A stretch of 64,000 nt of DNA from Numida meleagris (GCF_002078875.1 NC_034409.1:103635226-103699225); one strand, 5' to 3'. Shown: positions 1-11,480, counted from the first letter of the stretch. Translations and numbers: made by a program. The notes: generated by a model not told the origin, from the sequence alone.

Positions 1-119
1 GTAGCCTCCTAGCTAGGGAAGTTTTTCCTTACAAAAACTGTAACTCTAGACACTATTTAAGCTCACTGCTTTCTTCTAAGCATTGAGAGTACTTACTGCC
101 TTCCAGTGAGCAGCTGCCT

Positions 120-1590
120 TTTAGTGTTTGAAGACCATTATCATGTTTCTTCTCAGTCCTCTTATCTCTAGACTAAACAAATCCAGTTCTTAGAGACTGG
201 CCTCCAAGGCCAGTCTCCTAAGACTTTTAGTACTTTCTGTCGCTCCTAGGACTTTCCCTAATTGTCTATGCTCCTCTTAAGTCCAGTGACAAAAATGAGT
301 CCATTTTCTGGACTGAGACCTCACCAGTGCTGAGCAGGAGTGGAGAATTTCTTTCACATCTCACCTAAACTATTTATACGTTTCAGCATGATTCTTGCTT
401 TTCCACACAAGTATAGCATTGCTAATTTTTAGTCAGCTTGAGGTCTACCAAAACCCCCAATGCATTTTTGTGCAGGTCTTTCTGGCTGTTCTCCATTTGG
501 GGGTTTATTCCTGCCAAAATGAAATGGGTTACACCCATAATACTGAATCCTTCTGTTTTCAGACCATTTCTGCAGTTGGTCAAGATGCTAATCCTGCTCA
601 CAGAACTTTCTCAACAAATTTGATAACTGTACTCTATACATCATCTTCCAAAACACAACAAAAATAGTGAGTGGTACCAGTCCCTAGCAGGGCATCTGCA
701 GAACTACTTTCCATAATTATTCCACATCAACAATGAACAGATGATAATTCTTTTTTTTTTTTTTTTTCAAAGTAGCTGTGAGTCCACCTTACAATAGTTT
801 TGTTTTAACTCCCTTACAAGAAATCACAAGAGACTGTGGTGAAAACCTTGTTCAAGTCAAGATATGTAATATCTGTTGTCCATAAGACTTGCTACTTGTC
901 AAAGAAGAAAATTAGCTTGGTTCAGCATGATTTGTTCCTGGCAAATATTTGTTGGCCTCTACTTATCCTTTCATTACCTCCCATGCACAAAAGAAGTTTG
1001 TTGTATTTCTTTTTTCAGTGTATTTCCAGGAATTCAAGTTAGGCTGTTTTTGCTGCCCGTATTCGTCAAACTGCTTTTCTTTTTTTTCTTACTATGGGTA
1101 CTGCAGTGCCTGTCCCCAGTCTGCTGATCTCCAGGTAATGTGGGAAAGGGTCCCCAATGGCTCTTGGTTTGCTTCAGCTGGTTTTCCACGCTCCCTCAGA
1201 TGAGGTCTGTCAGGTCTGGCCAGCTGGAAAATGACTGACTCTAGTCTGTTCTATTCTTTGTATTACTTAGCTTTAGACATTAATGGTTACCCAACTGGTC
1301 ATAGTTAATTCTTTTAACCAAAGAGTGAGGGAAAAAGACATTAAACACTCTGGATTTTTCTGTGTCACCTCTTACTAGCTTTCAATCCTGGCTGAAGGGT
1401 AGATCATATTTTTGCCGTTGTCTCATTCTAACTTCTAATGTATAGGAGTGCTTTCCTGTTAACCTCGCTTTTCTTTGTTAATTACATTGCCTTTTTTTGC
1501 CTTGGCCTTTCTGATATTATTCATACAGGCTCTTGCTATTCTTTTATTCTTGTCCTTAGTGTGCTGTAGTGTATGACCACATCAGAGGGC
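120..1590 (-). mobile_element. Ancient degenerate CR1 LINE (ORF2 region)
   Basis: The reverse strand carries a decayed CR1 non-LTR retrotransposon. Read on the + strand, successive blocks follow the order expected of an inverted CR1 ORF2. One block near 305-345 resembles the CR1 'gacctcaccagtgctgag' stretch. One near 425-480 resembles the 'cagcttgaggtctaccaaaa' stretch. One near 560-600 lies in the 'cccatttctccagcctgtcaagg' region. One near 835-955 resembles the 'aagtcaagatatgt...gcatgatttgttcctg' stretch, and one near 1030-1050 lies in the 'ttcaagttaggctg' region. A later match lies around 1340-1380. No reading frame survives, and a T17 run (751-767) and small indels interrupt it. This rests on remembered family sequence rather than an alignment, so the ends are approximate. 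The divergence suggests an insertion much older than the other CR1 copies here. Confidence 0.62.
751..767. repeat. poly(T) run of 17
   Basis: An uninterrupted T17 run lies inside the old CR1. It is a simple length-variable homopolymer. Confidence 0.9.
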
Positions 1591-4000
1591 TAATGAGCCA
1601 CTTACTGAGATTTAAAGAAGCTGCTGCCCGTATGCAGGGGCATGGAAATGGATTGTATATCTGCTGTGGCTCTGAAGCTTTCTTCCCAGGGTCTTTCCCT
1701 ACCTGCTCATGCATTTATAGGTGTTTCCTTGTCATCCTGTCTTCCCCATTAACTACCATTTGCTGCAATTAACTTTGAACTCATACCTCTGATCTGCCTA
1801 GCTTTTAGTTCAAAGCATTCCTTGCACAGTTAAGCTCCCCAAAACTATTTTTTTTCCTAGGTCCCACTGGTACACAGCAGTTCTTGAAAACTCACCTGAA
1901 CCTTCCTCATGAGCCTCCCTCCCCAGCCACATATTGATTTCCAGAGTGCCAGAGCCAGCACTCCTGTTTGGAAGAACTGGGCTCTGCCAAAGCTACTGAC
2001 CCCTCCACCATCACTCCCATCTCCATGTAATGGTGTTTGATCTGCTCATGATCCAGCCTGGCAGAACCACAGACACGCTTACAGAGGAGCGGTAAAGGCT
2101 CTCTGTGTGAGGGGCCAGTGAGTCCCAGCAGCCTTCCTGCACCTTCTTGGACTTGGGCTTATGGCGGGCAGGACACTTCCTGGGGTATCAGGCCGGACAG
2201 CAGAAGGATGCCTCTTCCTCCCCCTTCTATAGAAAATAATCACCAGCCGTAAATATTTGTTGTTACCTCTTGGGTATGACAGTTTTGGCATGGGCTTGGG
2301 TTGGAATTATCTGGAGTTTAATGTCTTGTAGATTCTGACAACTCAGTATGAGACAGGTAATACTCCAGCTGAATATTTCAAGGATATGTTCTGCATTCAG
2401 ACCACTTTATATGCCTAGCACCAACTGAATTCAGTTTCAGCTGGGATCATTCAGCACTTCCGCAAATTAGACCACAAAATCTCAATTCAGATACCCAGAA
2501 AGCAGGAGCATGAAATTTGTGGCCACCTGTGAAAAGTATGGTTTAACTGACCTTATGCAGCATTATACAAGAACTGTGCAGCAAAGGAGGGATTGAATCC
2601 ATCCCTAAGGCAGAGCTCAGCTGTTCCAACCAAGAGCTCATCCTTCTTCACATGATCCCATGCTGCCACTTAATGCATGTTTGTTCTGAAACAAACATGG
2701 AAAAACTCTTGTAGACAGCGGCCTTTTCCACCATGTAGCTCCTGACACAGCTCCAGAGCAGCTCCACTCTGAGAAGTAAATGTAGCATAGATCCCTTGAA
2801 AGAATAGTATGCAATTACATTATTTGCAATTATTTGAAAATGCATATGCAAGTGAGAGGAAGGATAAAATAACACTCATTATGTAGTATTGATTTTGCAA
2901 TCTAATCCTCATTTAAAGCAGATTTCATATGTGCAATTAGCTCGCTTTTAGAAAAAGCAAACAGTAAAAAGAAAAGAAAAACCTTTCCATCGCGTAGCAT
3001 CATATTGTTGTACATGTCATAGGGGCTGGAGCCTTCAGATCCATGGCAGAGAGCCCTGCCTCTTGGAACTAACAGGGAAACTGGTAAGAGCAGTGTCTTT
3101 TCATCCTTGACTAGACAGGGGCAACATTAGACAAAGTACTTTGTCAGAGACTCACAGGTATTTGCTGATAGAAGAGGACTGGTGGCTGGATGGGAATATC
3201 CAGAGATCTGTGGTTCTATTATAAGCTGTGAAATACTTGATTCTCCCTGCTTTCTTCTAGCACAGTTCATTCAGCTTCCTTATACCCCATCTTTCCCTGC
3301 CCTATTCTTCAAGACTGCTTTCTCCATCCTAGTCTTTTTCCATCCATTCTTACATTTCCTTCTCCCTCCACTCTCCCTTTAATACCTCTTCATTAGATCC
3401 TACTCCCAGCTTGGGAGCGTCACATCCCTACCTCCTCCACATTCTTTCCTACATGTTTCAGTCATCCCAGCTCTGGGCTCTTTAACAGGACTTTGTCCTT
3501 TTTCATCCTTCATTTTTCCTTCATTCTTTTCTCAGCTGTTTGCTATCAGTCCACACTCCAAGGACAACCTTGCCCATGTCTAAGAGCCATAATGTCACAG
3601 CCACATCTGTTACTATCTCCTTCCCTTCAGCCTTGCTCACTCACCTGCTCCCTTGGGATCAAACAATTTCTGGTCCAGCTCCACCCATCACCTGCTTGGG
3701 ACTGGTCTGGAACACAATCACTGCCGCAGCTGCAGAGCCTCGTAGATATTCCCACAATAACTTCACACTAGCTAGTTCACCTCTTGCTGCCTCATGTGTA
3801 CAGGGCTCAGCTGCAAACCCTACCAGGGAGAACAGGCGTGTATCTGTATCTGTATCCCTGTCTATGCCTATAGACAAACACCAGGACAAGCAAATAAAAA
3901 TAAGACACTTGGCAGTATATGAGTGTATGACAGTACTCTTTCCACAGCTGGTTCCTGTTTTCTTCTAACACCTCTAAAAATCTGCCAATTTGAAATCTGA
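1591..4000. other. Upstream intergenic DNA, no gene recognised
   Basis: No exon, RNA gene or clear repeat was recognised. The strand from about 3240 to 3560 is strongly pyrimidine-rich (long C/T runs with few G), so the few short reading frames there have biased, low-complexity translations and are not credible genes. The longest one (3540-3968, 142 codons) resembles no family I know. Confidence 0.5.
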
Positions 4001-4460
4001 AGACTCCCGTTCTTCAGATATTTAGAAGCATTGATAAGATCCCCTCCCTCTCGGTCTCCTCCAGGCTGAACAGTCTCATTTCTCTCAGCCTTTCCTCACA
4101 TGGGAGATGCTCCAGGCCCCTAATCATCTTTGTGGCCCTCCTCTGGACTCTCTCTAGAAGTTTCCTATCTTTCTCAAAATGAGGAACACAGAACTGGACA
4201 CAATGTTCCAGAAGTGGCCTTACCAGGGCAGAATAGAGGAGGAGGATCACCTTCCTTGACCTGCTGGCCATGCTCTTTTTAACGCATCTCAGGATACCAC
4301 TGACCTTCTTGGCCACAAAGGCACCCTGCTGGCTCACGGCCAACCTGTTGTCCACCAGGACACCCAGGGTAATCTCTGCAGAACTCCTTTCCAGAAAGAG
4401 CAAACGTTCATTAGTGCTCTTTGTGCTGCTCTCTGGTGTACAGATGGACACGAAAGGTGC
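4000..4460 (-). mobile_element. CR1 LINE fragment (3' part of ORF2, reverse strand)
   Basis: The reverse strand has a 145-codon open frame (4451 down to 4014) that reads as the C-terminal part of CR1 ORF2. The recognisable run includes 'LYSALVRPLLEHCVQF' followed by '[22 protein letters not shown]', the segment after the reverse-transcriptase domain in avian CR1 elements. Seen from the + strand it contains the familiar 'ctgaacagtctcatttctctcagcctttcctcac' type of stretch. The element is 5' truncated and has lost its 3' tail, so it is inactive. The frame is still open, so this copy is much younger than the one at 0.12-1.59 kb. Confidence 0.88.
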
Positions 4461-6850
4461 TCAGATGTAGGATAGCTAGCATTTGTAGCTCCCTCAACCT
4501 CCAGCATATAAAGGTCATGACTCAGGCCTCTCACGCCATACATTTTCACTTACTGCTTTTTAAACATAAATTAAGAGAATGGTTTATATTTGCTTTCTGA
4601 GTTTTAAAGCATGCTCACTACTGTTTCTCAGACCCTCCTCTACAATCTCTGTGCTTTTAAATGTTAAATGAGACTTTCTTACAGTCTTTGGATACTTCTG
4701 GTTAGCGCTTTGAGGAACAAACAAACTTCAAGATGGAAGGTGGAAGTGAATATACTGCATCAGCAGTGAGAAAGTCAGAAAGCATTAGGAACTCCCACAA
4801 AGATATGGGATGTCACAGATGCGTACAGTAGCTGGCTCATGAGGGAGTGTGCACAGCTATAGGTGGGCATCATGCATCAGACCAGAGGCCTGTGTAGGTG
4901 CAGCATTCAGGTACAGCCATAGTCACTGCATCTGTGTTGCTAATCTGTGTATCAAAAGACCAACAAGAGCAGAGATCTCACTCAGAGAATATACACAGGA
5001 GCACAGTTGTTAGATCTCATACACAAATCTCCAGCACAGACATAAATGGACTCATGTTCAGTCTTATGTTGGTGGGATCTTGAGATGAAGCATTGGAGGA
5101 TGGAGATGTGTGGGTGAAGTTCACAAATAAAGGAGGGAGGGCCTGTTGGATCCATGCAGGTATGTATCTGTGGGGTTTGGGTGTGCAATGTAGTTAAAAG
5201 TGCTTATGAATGGTGAATACGAATGTATATTCAGCTGAGATCAAATATCGGCACGTGAACGGTACTAGAAATTTCAGTATATAGTCTTGGGTGTTTGCAT
5301 GAAGTTCTGAGAAAGATTTCAGGAACTGGAACTGAATGTGCTGCTTTTTTTTTCCGGCAAGAGGAGTGTTTGAAGTAGGCACAGCAGCAGAGCATAGGGG
5401 TTTCATTCTGTGGGATGAGAACAGCGTGGTTCATGCGCGCTTACACCACCACCAGCAGGGCAGGAAGTGCTGTCCATTCATGTCTGTATGGAAGGGGTAC
5501 CTGGGCTCTATCCTCCATGGGGACTGCCATTTGCAGACCACCTTGATTTCCTCTGGAAGGACCTGGGCAGTTGTTTAGAACAATAAAGAAGCTCATTCTG
5601 CACAACACTGTACCAAAAACAAAACAAAACCAAAGCAAAATGACAAGGGAAGGTCTGCAAGCACAGGCACTAAGTTACACCTGCCAGCTGGCAGACTGGC
5701 GATTACTGCCAAAGCACAGGTGTTTACCTGAGCTGGGGGGTGTAGACTGGGAGTAAACTTGTACATGGGCAATTAGTCCTGAACAGCTGACAGCTAACAG
5801 TGGGGCACAAAAAATGGCTGCTGAAACAAAGCCTGTGTGGGTGCTGCCTCATACCACCTGTAGGGAATGACCCACAGCTCAAATTTGGTGAAGGCCTGCA
5901 ACATCACCAGTACTGGCTGTGCCACAAGTCGCCGTAGGAAGCACTGGGAAAAGTTTTCAATTAGCAGTGCTTGCATCTTGGATTCATTTTACTATCCACT
6001 ACATCATCACTGTGCAAATGGAAAAAGTAAGCAATGCTGAACTCATTTTTTTTTTTTTGGTGGAGGAGGGCATGGCTGCATCTCTTGGATGAGCACCGAG
6101 GCCTCTCTGGATGGAGCGGGGCTGTTGACTGGCAGCCTGCGTTTGAGATGTGTGAAAGCACGTGTTGATGAAGAATGAGGTATGAATTCAGGTTCTGTTT
6201 TAAGTGGAGGTTAAGACTGTATGTAAAAGAGACGGAGGAAGAGGTTCTCTTTGTAGGAGGCAATGTTGATGATGAGGATGTCCTGGAGGACACAGGACAT
6301 CCAGCGTAAGGGCCTGTTGTAGCACAGAGCAAGAATATGCAGCAATAAGTTGGGGCGCTGGGATCCTACATATCTCATTAAAGTTCTTTAATTTTGAGGT
6401 CTGCCTTCTTTCCTGCTTCCTCTTCACCCTCAGCCACAGCAAGGTGGCTCTGCCCTCCTTCCTGCCTCTCATCCCCACAGCTGCCTTTAGGCCCAGGCAA
6501 ATCAGCATAACTTGTCCACAGCAGCAACCACATAGCAACGGCCTTTCCCAGGCGGTGGGGGACCCTCCTGGCACCACAGCAGCGGGCTGTGCCCATGCTG
6601 GCCAGCAAGGCTCATGCTCCTGTGCTGCGGACATCCTGCCTCACGTGCCATGGGAAGCCCAAAAGGTCTTCAAAACGCAGGGCAGAGACTCAGGACAAGC
6701 TCCCACTATAAATCCAGCTCCACCGTTGTATTTCTAGGATGTTCTTAGATACATACACGTGAGTGAAGGGGGTGCCCCAGAGAGATGTATCCATGCGGTG
6801 GAGAAATACGACCCCAACGATACGGGCACTGCTCTTGTGAGGGGCACCCC
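4461..6850. other. Intergenic DNA upstream of the CpG island
   Basis: No gene was recognised. The sequence is moderately AT-rich until about 6.4 kb and then rises in GC towards the island. A TATAAA at 6708-6713 is followed by no recognisable exon. Short reading frames on both strands overlap one another and look like chance frames. A T11-12 run ends near 6058. Confidence 0.5.
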
Positions 6851-7040
6851 GGCCACACAATCACCCTGGCGGGGCCGTGGAAGGTTCTGGAAGGGAGCCT
6901 GCGGGTACCCACCTGCGGGCACCTCACCCGCCTGCGTGGGACCGGTGGCCCCGGGGGCTTCCCGCCACCGTCCTCTCCCCCGCCGCGTGCGGTCTCGGGT
7001 GCGCGCGTGTGCGCGGCGGGGGGAGCAGGGGGCGGACACA

Positions 7041-7054
7041 GTGGAAATTTCCAC
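7041..7054. promoter_or_regulatory. Perfect palindrome GTGGAAATTTCCAC (TonE / kappaB-like)
   Basis: GTGGAAATTTCCAC equals its own reverse complement. Each strand fits TGGAAANNYNY, the tonicity-responsive enhancer consensus bound by NFAT5 (TonEBP), the main osmotic activator of SLC5A3 in mammals. The core GGAAATTTCC also fits the NF-kappaB/Rel consensus. It stands out as an AT-containing island in very GC-rich DNA about 475 bp upstream of the MRPS6 start codon. The sequence match is seen directly. Binding and function are inferred. Confidence 0.55.
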
Positions 7055-7313
7055 TCCCTGCAGCAGCCACAGCAGCCACCACCGCGGCGGCGGCGAGGAG
7101 GAAGGCTGGCGCAGGCCCCGAACCGCCGCAGGGGAGAGGCGGCTCCCGCCCAGCCGCTCGGCCCGCCCGACTCGGAGCCCCCTCCCCGGTGCCGGGCGTC
7201 CCCCACTCAGCGCCCCGGGGACCGGGGCGGCGGGACAGCCGCCGGGCGGGCAGTTGCTCGCGAGGCCGCGGCGGCGGAGGCGGTGCCTGCGGCGGGCAGG
7301 GGGCGGCGCGGCG

Positions 7314-7325
7314 GAGCGTGCGCAG
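7314..7325 (-). promoter_or_regulatory. NRF1-like site in the promoter
   Basis: On the reverse strand this reads CTGCGCACGCTC, close to the NRF1 consensus YGCGCAYGCGCR. NRF1 commonly drives nuclear genes for mitochondrial ribosomal proteins, so a site just upstream of MRPS6 is plausible. It is an imperfect match in CpG-rich DNA where such words arise easily. Confidence 0.35.
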
Positions 7326-7339
7326 CTGCCGGCGCCCTT

Positions 7340-7515
7340 TAAGCCGCGCCGCCCGCCCGTCCGCTCGGTGTGTGTGCAGCCCGGGAACCGCGCGGGTGGA
7401 AGCCGCTGCCAGCAGCGCCGGGGCAGCGCTTTCCTCCTCTCCTCCTCCGTCGCCCCCCTCTTCTTCCCCTGTGCCTCGCCAATCCCCGCTCCTCCCGCCA
7501 CAGCCGAGCTCTGCG
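7340..7515 (+). other. 5' UTR of exon 1 (approximate start)
   Basis: This is the presumed transcribed leader common to MRPS6 and SLC5A3 transcripts. It ends in a long C/T-rich tract (about 7428-7500) just before the MRPS6 start codon. No in-frame ATG precedes that codon, although the frame is open upstream. The transcription start is not visible in the sequence, so the left boundary is an estimate. Confidence 0.5.
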
Positions 7516-7560
7516 ATGCCCCGCTATGAACTGGCTTTGATCCTGAAAGCCATGCAAAGG
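7516..7560 (+). CDS. MRPS6: MRPS6 coding exon 1 (28S ribosomal protein S6, mitochondrial; bS6m)
   Basis: This exon encodes the first 15 residues, MPRYELALILKAMQR, the invariant start of vertebrate bS6m and its first beta strand. The protein is a component of the mitochondrial ribosome small subunit. It is nuclear-encoded, has the bacterial S6 ferredoxin-like fold, and sits on the platform contacting rRNA. The start codon has G at -3. The donor AGG|gtgagt is a consensus match, and the frame is left in phase 0. The same exon is expected to be the 5' leader exon of SLC5A3 mRNA, where this ATG would act as an upstream start. Confidence 0.95.
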
Positions 7561-7981
7561 GTGAGTGAGGGAGGGGCGGCGGGCGGGAGGGACCCGCCAG
7601 GTGGGACCGGCAGCCGGGGGGCTCCTCTCTTCCCACGCTCCCCCTATCCAGCCCCTTCGCCGTGGCGAGCGGCGCCCGCCCGGCCCTCCCTCGCTTGTTG
7701 AGGCGGAGTTGCGCAGCGTGCTCCGGGCTGCCGTGTGCGCGGCCCTGTCCCTATGCCCCCTTCCCCTTTTTTGAATTCTCCCCCGCCGGGAGCTGTCGCA
7801 GCGCGGCTCTCCCCGCAGGTAAGCAGCTGCCGGATGAGCGCAGCCCCGGCTTCGCCCTCCCGCGGCCCCCGCTGCCACCCGGGCTCTCCCCGCACCTGCC
7901 CCGGGCACCCCCCACCCGCGGTGCCCCCGGGCCTCGCCCCGCAGCGCCCGGACGCGGGCATCCCCGATGCGGCCCTCTGGT

Positions 7982-8000
7982 GGGGGTTGGGGGGGGGGGG
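7982..8000 (+). repeat. G-run G5-TT-G12
   Basis: Nearly pure guanine at the 3' edge of the CpG island, about 420 bp into intron 1. The run has enough G-triplets to form an intramolecular G-quadruplex in DNA or nascent RNA. Formation is inferred. The run itself is seen directly. Confidence 0.6.
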
Positions 8001-8574
8001 AATCTCAGTGATAATTTTTCAGTTTTTTCCCTTTTCCGTTTCCCCTCTCTCCCTGCCGTTGCTAACACCAGTTGAGCCGCAGCGATATCGCCCCTTGGAA
8101 GGGCTTCCAACCGCTGCTGCTCTTCGGTGGCTCAATGATAAGCGGTGGTGTGAGCGAGCGGGATGATGCGGTGCTCTGCGAGAGCCCCATCGGGGCTGTG
8201 TGATACCTGCGTGTGAAAATAGCGATAAAATAGCAGCATCCCTCAGTGCCCGGGACCCTCTGGGAAACAATAGCTCACACCAGTCCTTCCCCTGTGCCTT
8301 CTTTAGCCTTTATCTCTACCTTCAGTGTAACACGCAGGGCTGGGGTTGGCACGGAGCAGCACCCGTAGCCTGTACCCTCCTGGTTCTACCCCTTGCTCTC
8401 GCATTTCACCTTTTTCTGTGAGCACATACATCTGCAGTGGGACGTTGGGGAGCGCAGCGGTGTTATTCTGTGCCTCCCGTAGTTGCGGGCGCACGTCTTC
8501 ACGCGTTGCATCTGCTACATATACTGGTATATTTCCATTCATTTTACATGTAGCATCCACATGTCAGGGTTGGC

Positions 8575-8592
8575 TTTTTTTTTTTTTTTTTT
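8575..8592. repeat. poly(T) run of 18
   Basis: A simple T18 homopolymer in intron 1, with no flanking retroposon recognised. Confidence 0.85.
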
Positions 8593-11261
8593 AACTTGGC
8601 TTAACTGCAGGAGCTGTAGTAGACTTCTCAGGTGAGTCCCCTAGTGGAGAACTGCGGCAAGTGGAGCAAAGCTGGGGACATTGCTGCACCCCCTCGCGGA
8701 GCAGCGCTCAGACTGGTACGCATGTGAGCCCTAGGTACGGGGATGGGATGCTTTTGTATCTGTGCTCTCAATGTGGCAGATGCCTCGTACTGCACAGGCA
8801 CTGTAAAGGCAGAACGGGACAGGAAGCATAGCAAATGTGGTATTAGCAAGGCATGGAGAAACGCTGCTCTGGAAGGATGCTGTGGATTGCTGTGCTGGGG
8901 AAAAGCATTTTTGGTGCCTAGTGTTTGGGCAATGAGACCCAGGGATAGCCTCTTAGTTGTAAAATGCTCCGAGTGTGCATTAATGCACTGAAGACCTAAC
9001 ATCTGCAACCTTTCTCTCTTTGACCCTTATATTCTTTCCTAATAGATGCGTCTTAATTTCTTTCTCCTGTAAGCTGTGTTCGTACACCAAGTTTTAGTTC
9101 AGAATTAGTACTGTTTCTAACCTACCCATGTCATAATTCTAAAATCTAGGTAGTCAGTCTCTAGGTGCTGTTTTCTTGTTTGTTTGTTTTTAGTAAGTTT
9201 TTTTTAATCTTACTACTGTTGCCTCTCTCATGCCGTGTGCATTTGGTTATATGCCACACAGTACTGCAGGATCCTGACAGATGGGTTGCTCTAATGACTC
9301 CTTAACAATGTGTAATATGAAGCATGATGCTAACTTAAATGGATCAAAATATGGAGACCTGTTTTTGGTCCGAAATTACACAGCCCTGCAGGAGTTGGAG
9401 CAATTGTACGCAGTGCTGAGTAAATTTCATTCCCCCTTAATGAGAGTGCTCTGATGAAGCCACCCCAGGCAGATGCTTCCCGTGCAAGTGTGTCAGTCCC
9501 TCCGTGCTTTGGCTGTGAGCTCTATACCTGCTTCAGGCTGAGCCTTGAGTGAGTGCTGGCTCATCTCCTGCTGTCCCTGATGCCCCTTCTCATCCAACAG
9601 CTCCCCTGCCCTATCTTCCTTATGCTTCACTGTTAATTCCTGTGGGCCCCCCCAGCAGCTTGAGTGCAAACCTCCTCAGAGCTGCAGTCTGGTGCATTTT
9701 CACAGCTCTCTCTTTGGAGGCAAGCGCTGTGGTTCTGTGGGGTTCCCCCCACCCACAGTTGTTTTTCATAGTTGCCTTGGCATTTGCATAGACCTAGGTA
9801 GAATGAACTGCCCCCAAATCAATTCTGTTGCTTTAGGTTCCCTTGCTTCCTAGTACTCCTGCGTTCAAATTGACAGTCCCTCATTCTTCTCTCGCATATG
9901 GCTTCTGTTGTGAGTGATAGAGCGTATGGTGAAGGCTTCTTCATATCCAGCTGACCTCTGTGTGGCTGCAGGACTCTCTGCTTGTTCAGCATGGCCCTGC
10001 GGTCCCATACCATTCTCCTCTGTCCCTTTTGCGCTTGGCAGATGTCCTCAGTCTCTCCAGCTTTCCTTCTGTTGCTGTAAAAATGCAGTACCTGAAAGCT
10101 TAAGGGGGAGAAAACTTGCCCTGCTCAAACTTTGTCACCAGCTGATGCACTTTACTTACCTTTAGGATTGTGGCTTTATTGTGAAGTCAGAACTGAGGAT
10201 CCATTCCCTGTCCTGCCCTGTAGGTGGTGCGTGGTCATGTATCAGACTTGTAGCAAAAAATCTCCTTTGTAAGTTGCCCAAGGCCAGAGTCCTCAATCAG
10301 TGAAGACCCCACTGATTCTCAAGAAAGCCTAATTGATAAAAATCCCTAAAAGGGCCTCTCGTGTAGATTAATTAAGGAAAGCAATATCAAACACAGTTGT
10401 TTGTGGTGTCACTGTATTTGAGAGGTAGTTGCAGTGAGAGCATTTGGGTCATGTGAGAAGGAGGAGATGCTCTTGCAAAGGCAGGGTGTGAGACCAGGGA
10501 AGTGAGGTAACTGTAACTTATGGTGGAAGTAGTTAATTTTGCCTGTTTCTTTTGCTTTCTACATTCAAGGCGCTAGTGAAAAATAATGTGCTAGCGGACT
10601 TGTTACTGGTTCTTAGCAGCGTACGGATGTGTGTGTGAAGGTGTACTGCTCTGCTTACACTCTGGAGCCTGAGTCAAAGGCTGCAGTTGTGTGGAAGGCA
10701 GGGATGCAGAATGAAGACATAGCTCTTCATCTTTGGCTACAAATAGTGAAGTTTAGAGCATGATTTTCTAATTATTTCTGCCTTTCTCCCAGGAGAGCAT
10801 TCAGCAGGGCTGTTCTGGCAGCAGGAAGGGACAGCGACCCATTGGTGGATATGCTGGAGTTCCGGCCTCTGGAGAATGAGCTGTTCTGCAGGGAGCCTTC
10901 CTCTGGCTTTCCTCCTGGTCCTGCTGCAGCTCTCTTGGGAGTCTGGGGAAGGAAGGAAGTGGGGCATGGGAAGGGGAAAGGGAAGGAAGAGCTGGAAGTG
11001 GCTTCCTCTTGCTCTGCTGCTGTTTTGCAGACTGACCGCAGGGCGGCAATGCGAGACACCCCACGTGGGAGCCGGCAGCCTGGGGAGCATAGGACAGACA
11101 GAACAGGCGGAATCCCCGTGCTGTGCTTGCTGCTGCCTGACTGGCAAGTTGGGACAACCCTCTGCGACAGGACAGCGTTGTGACTGCAGCTGCAGTGAAC
11201 GGGCAGTTGAAAACCCTTTTCTAGTGGAGGATCTTGAGAGAAAATGTATCAATATTTTTGT

Positions 11262-11480
11262 AGGCATCATAGAATCGTTTGAGTTGGAGGAGACCTGTGA
11301 AGATCATCTGGTCCAACTCCCCTGCAGTGATCAGGGACACTTACAGCTAGATCAGGTGCTCAGAGTCCTGTCTGGCCTAACCTTGATTGTCTCCAGGAAC
11401 ATCCATCACCTCTCTGGGCAGCCTGTTCCAATGCTCTCCCCCACTTCATCTGTAATGAAGGCGTCATGATTTAACACCTG
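11262..11480 (-). mobile_element. CR1 LINE 3' end (reverse strand)
   Basis: The + strand begins with 'catcatagaatcgtttgag' followed by 'gaggagacctgtgaagatcatctggtccaactcccctgc', the inverted 3' terminus of a CR1 element with its ATTCTATGA-type tail. It continues through 'cctctctgggcagcctgttccaatgctc'. The copy is short, 5' truncated and moderately diverged. It is not coding. Confidence 0.85.

Larger units (their letters stand above)
6850..8010. promoter_or_regulatory. CpG island with shared MRPS6/SLC5A3 promoter
   Basis: GC content jumps abruptly, with dense CpG dinucleotides from about 6.85 to 8.0 kb, centred on the first exon. Several GC-box-like GGGCGG cores are visible (for example near 7029-7035 and 7300-7306). 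There is no good TATA box close to the exon, only a weak CTTTAAG near 7338-7344. That fits a housekeeping-type CpG promoter with dispersed starts at roughly 7340-7400. In mammals MRPS6 and SLC5A3 transcripts start from a common first exon, and the same is inferred here. Long frames on both strands in this block (up to 300 codons) reflect high GC and the scarcity of stop codons. Confidence 0.85.
7561..11261 (+). other. MRPS6/SLC5A3 intron 1, first segment
   Basis: This is intronic DNA between the shared exon and the first CR1. The CpG island continues to about 8.0 kb. A G5-TT-G12 run lies at 7982-8000 and a T18 run at 8575-8592. Three mutually overlapping frames around 10.74-11.47 kb were examined. 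None resembles a known protein, and one runs into the CR1, so no exon is called. Confidence 0.6.

Noticed and set aside
6708..6713. TATAAA upstream of the CpG island as the core promoter
   Set aside because: It lies about 630 bp before the expected start, outside the island, with no recognisable exon just downstream. A CpG-type dispersed promoter nearer 7.34-7.40 kb fits better.
6734..7908. Long overlapping frames on both strands (up to 300 codons) in the CpG island
   Set aside because: They are caused by high GC and scarce stop codons. The translations are Pro/Arg/Gly/Ala-rich low complexity and overlap on several frames. Only the short MRPS6 exon-1 frame has homology.
10737..11469. Frames of 177 (-) and 197 (+) codons as a possible gene
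   Set aside because: They overlap each other and a third frame, have no recognisable domain, and the plus one runs into a CR1 tail.
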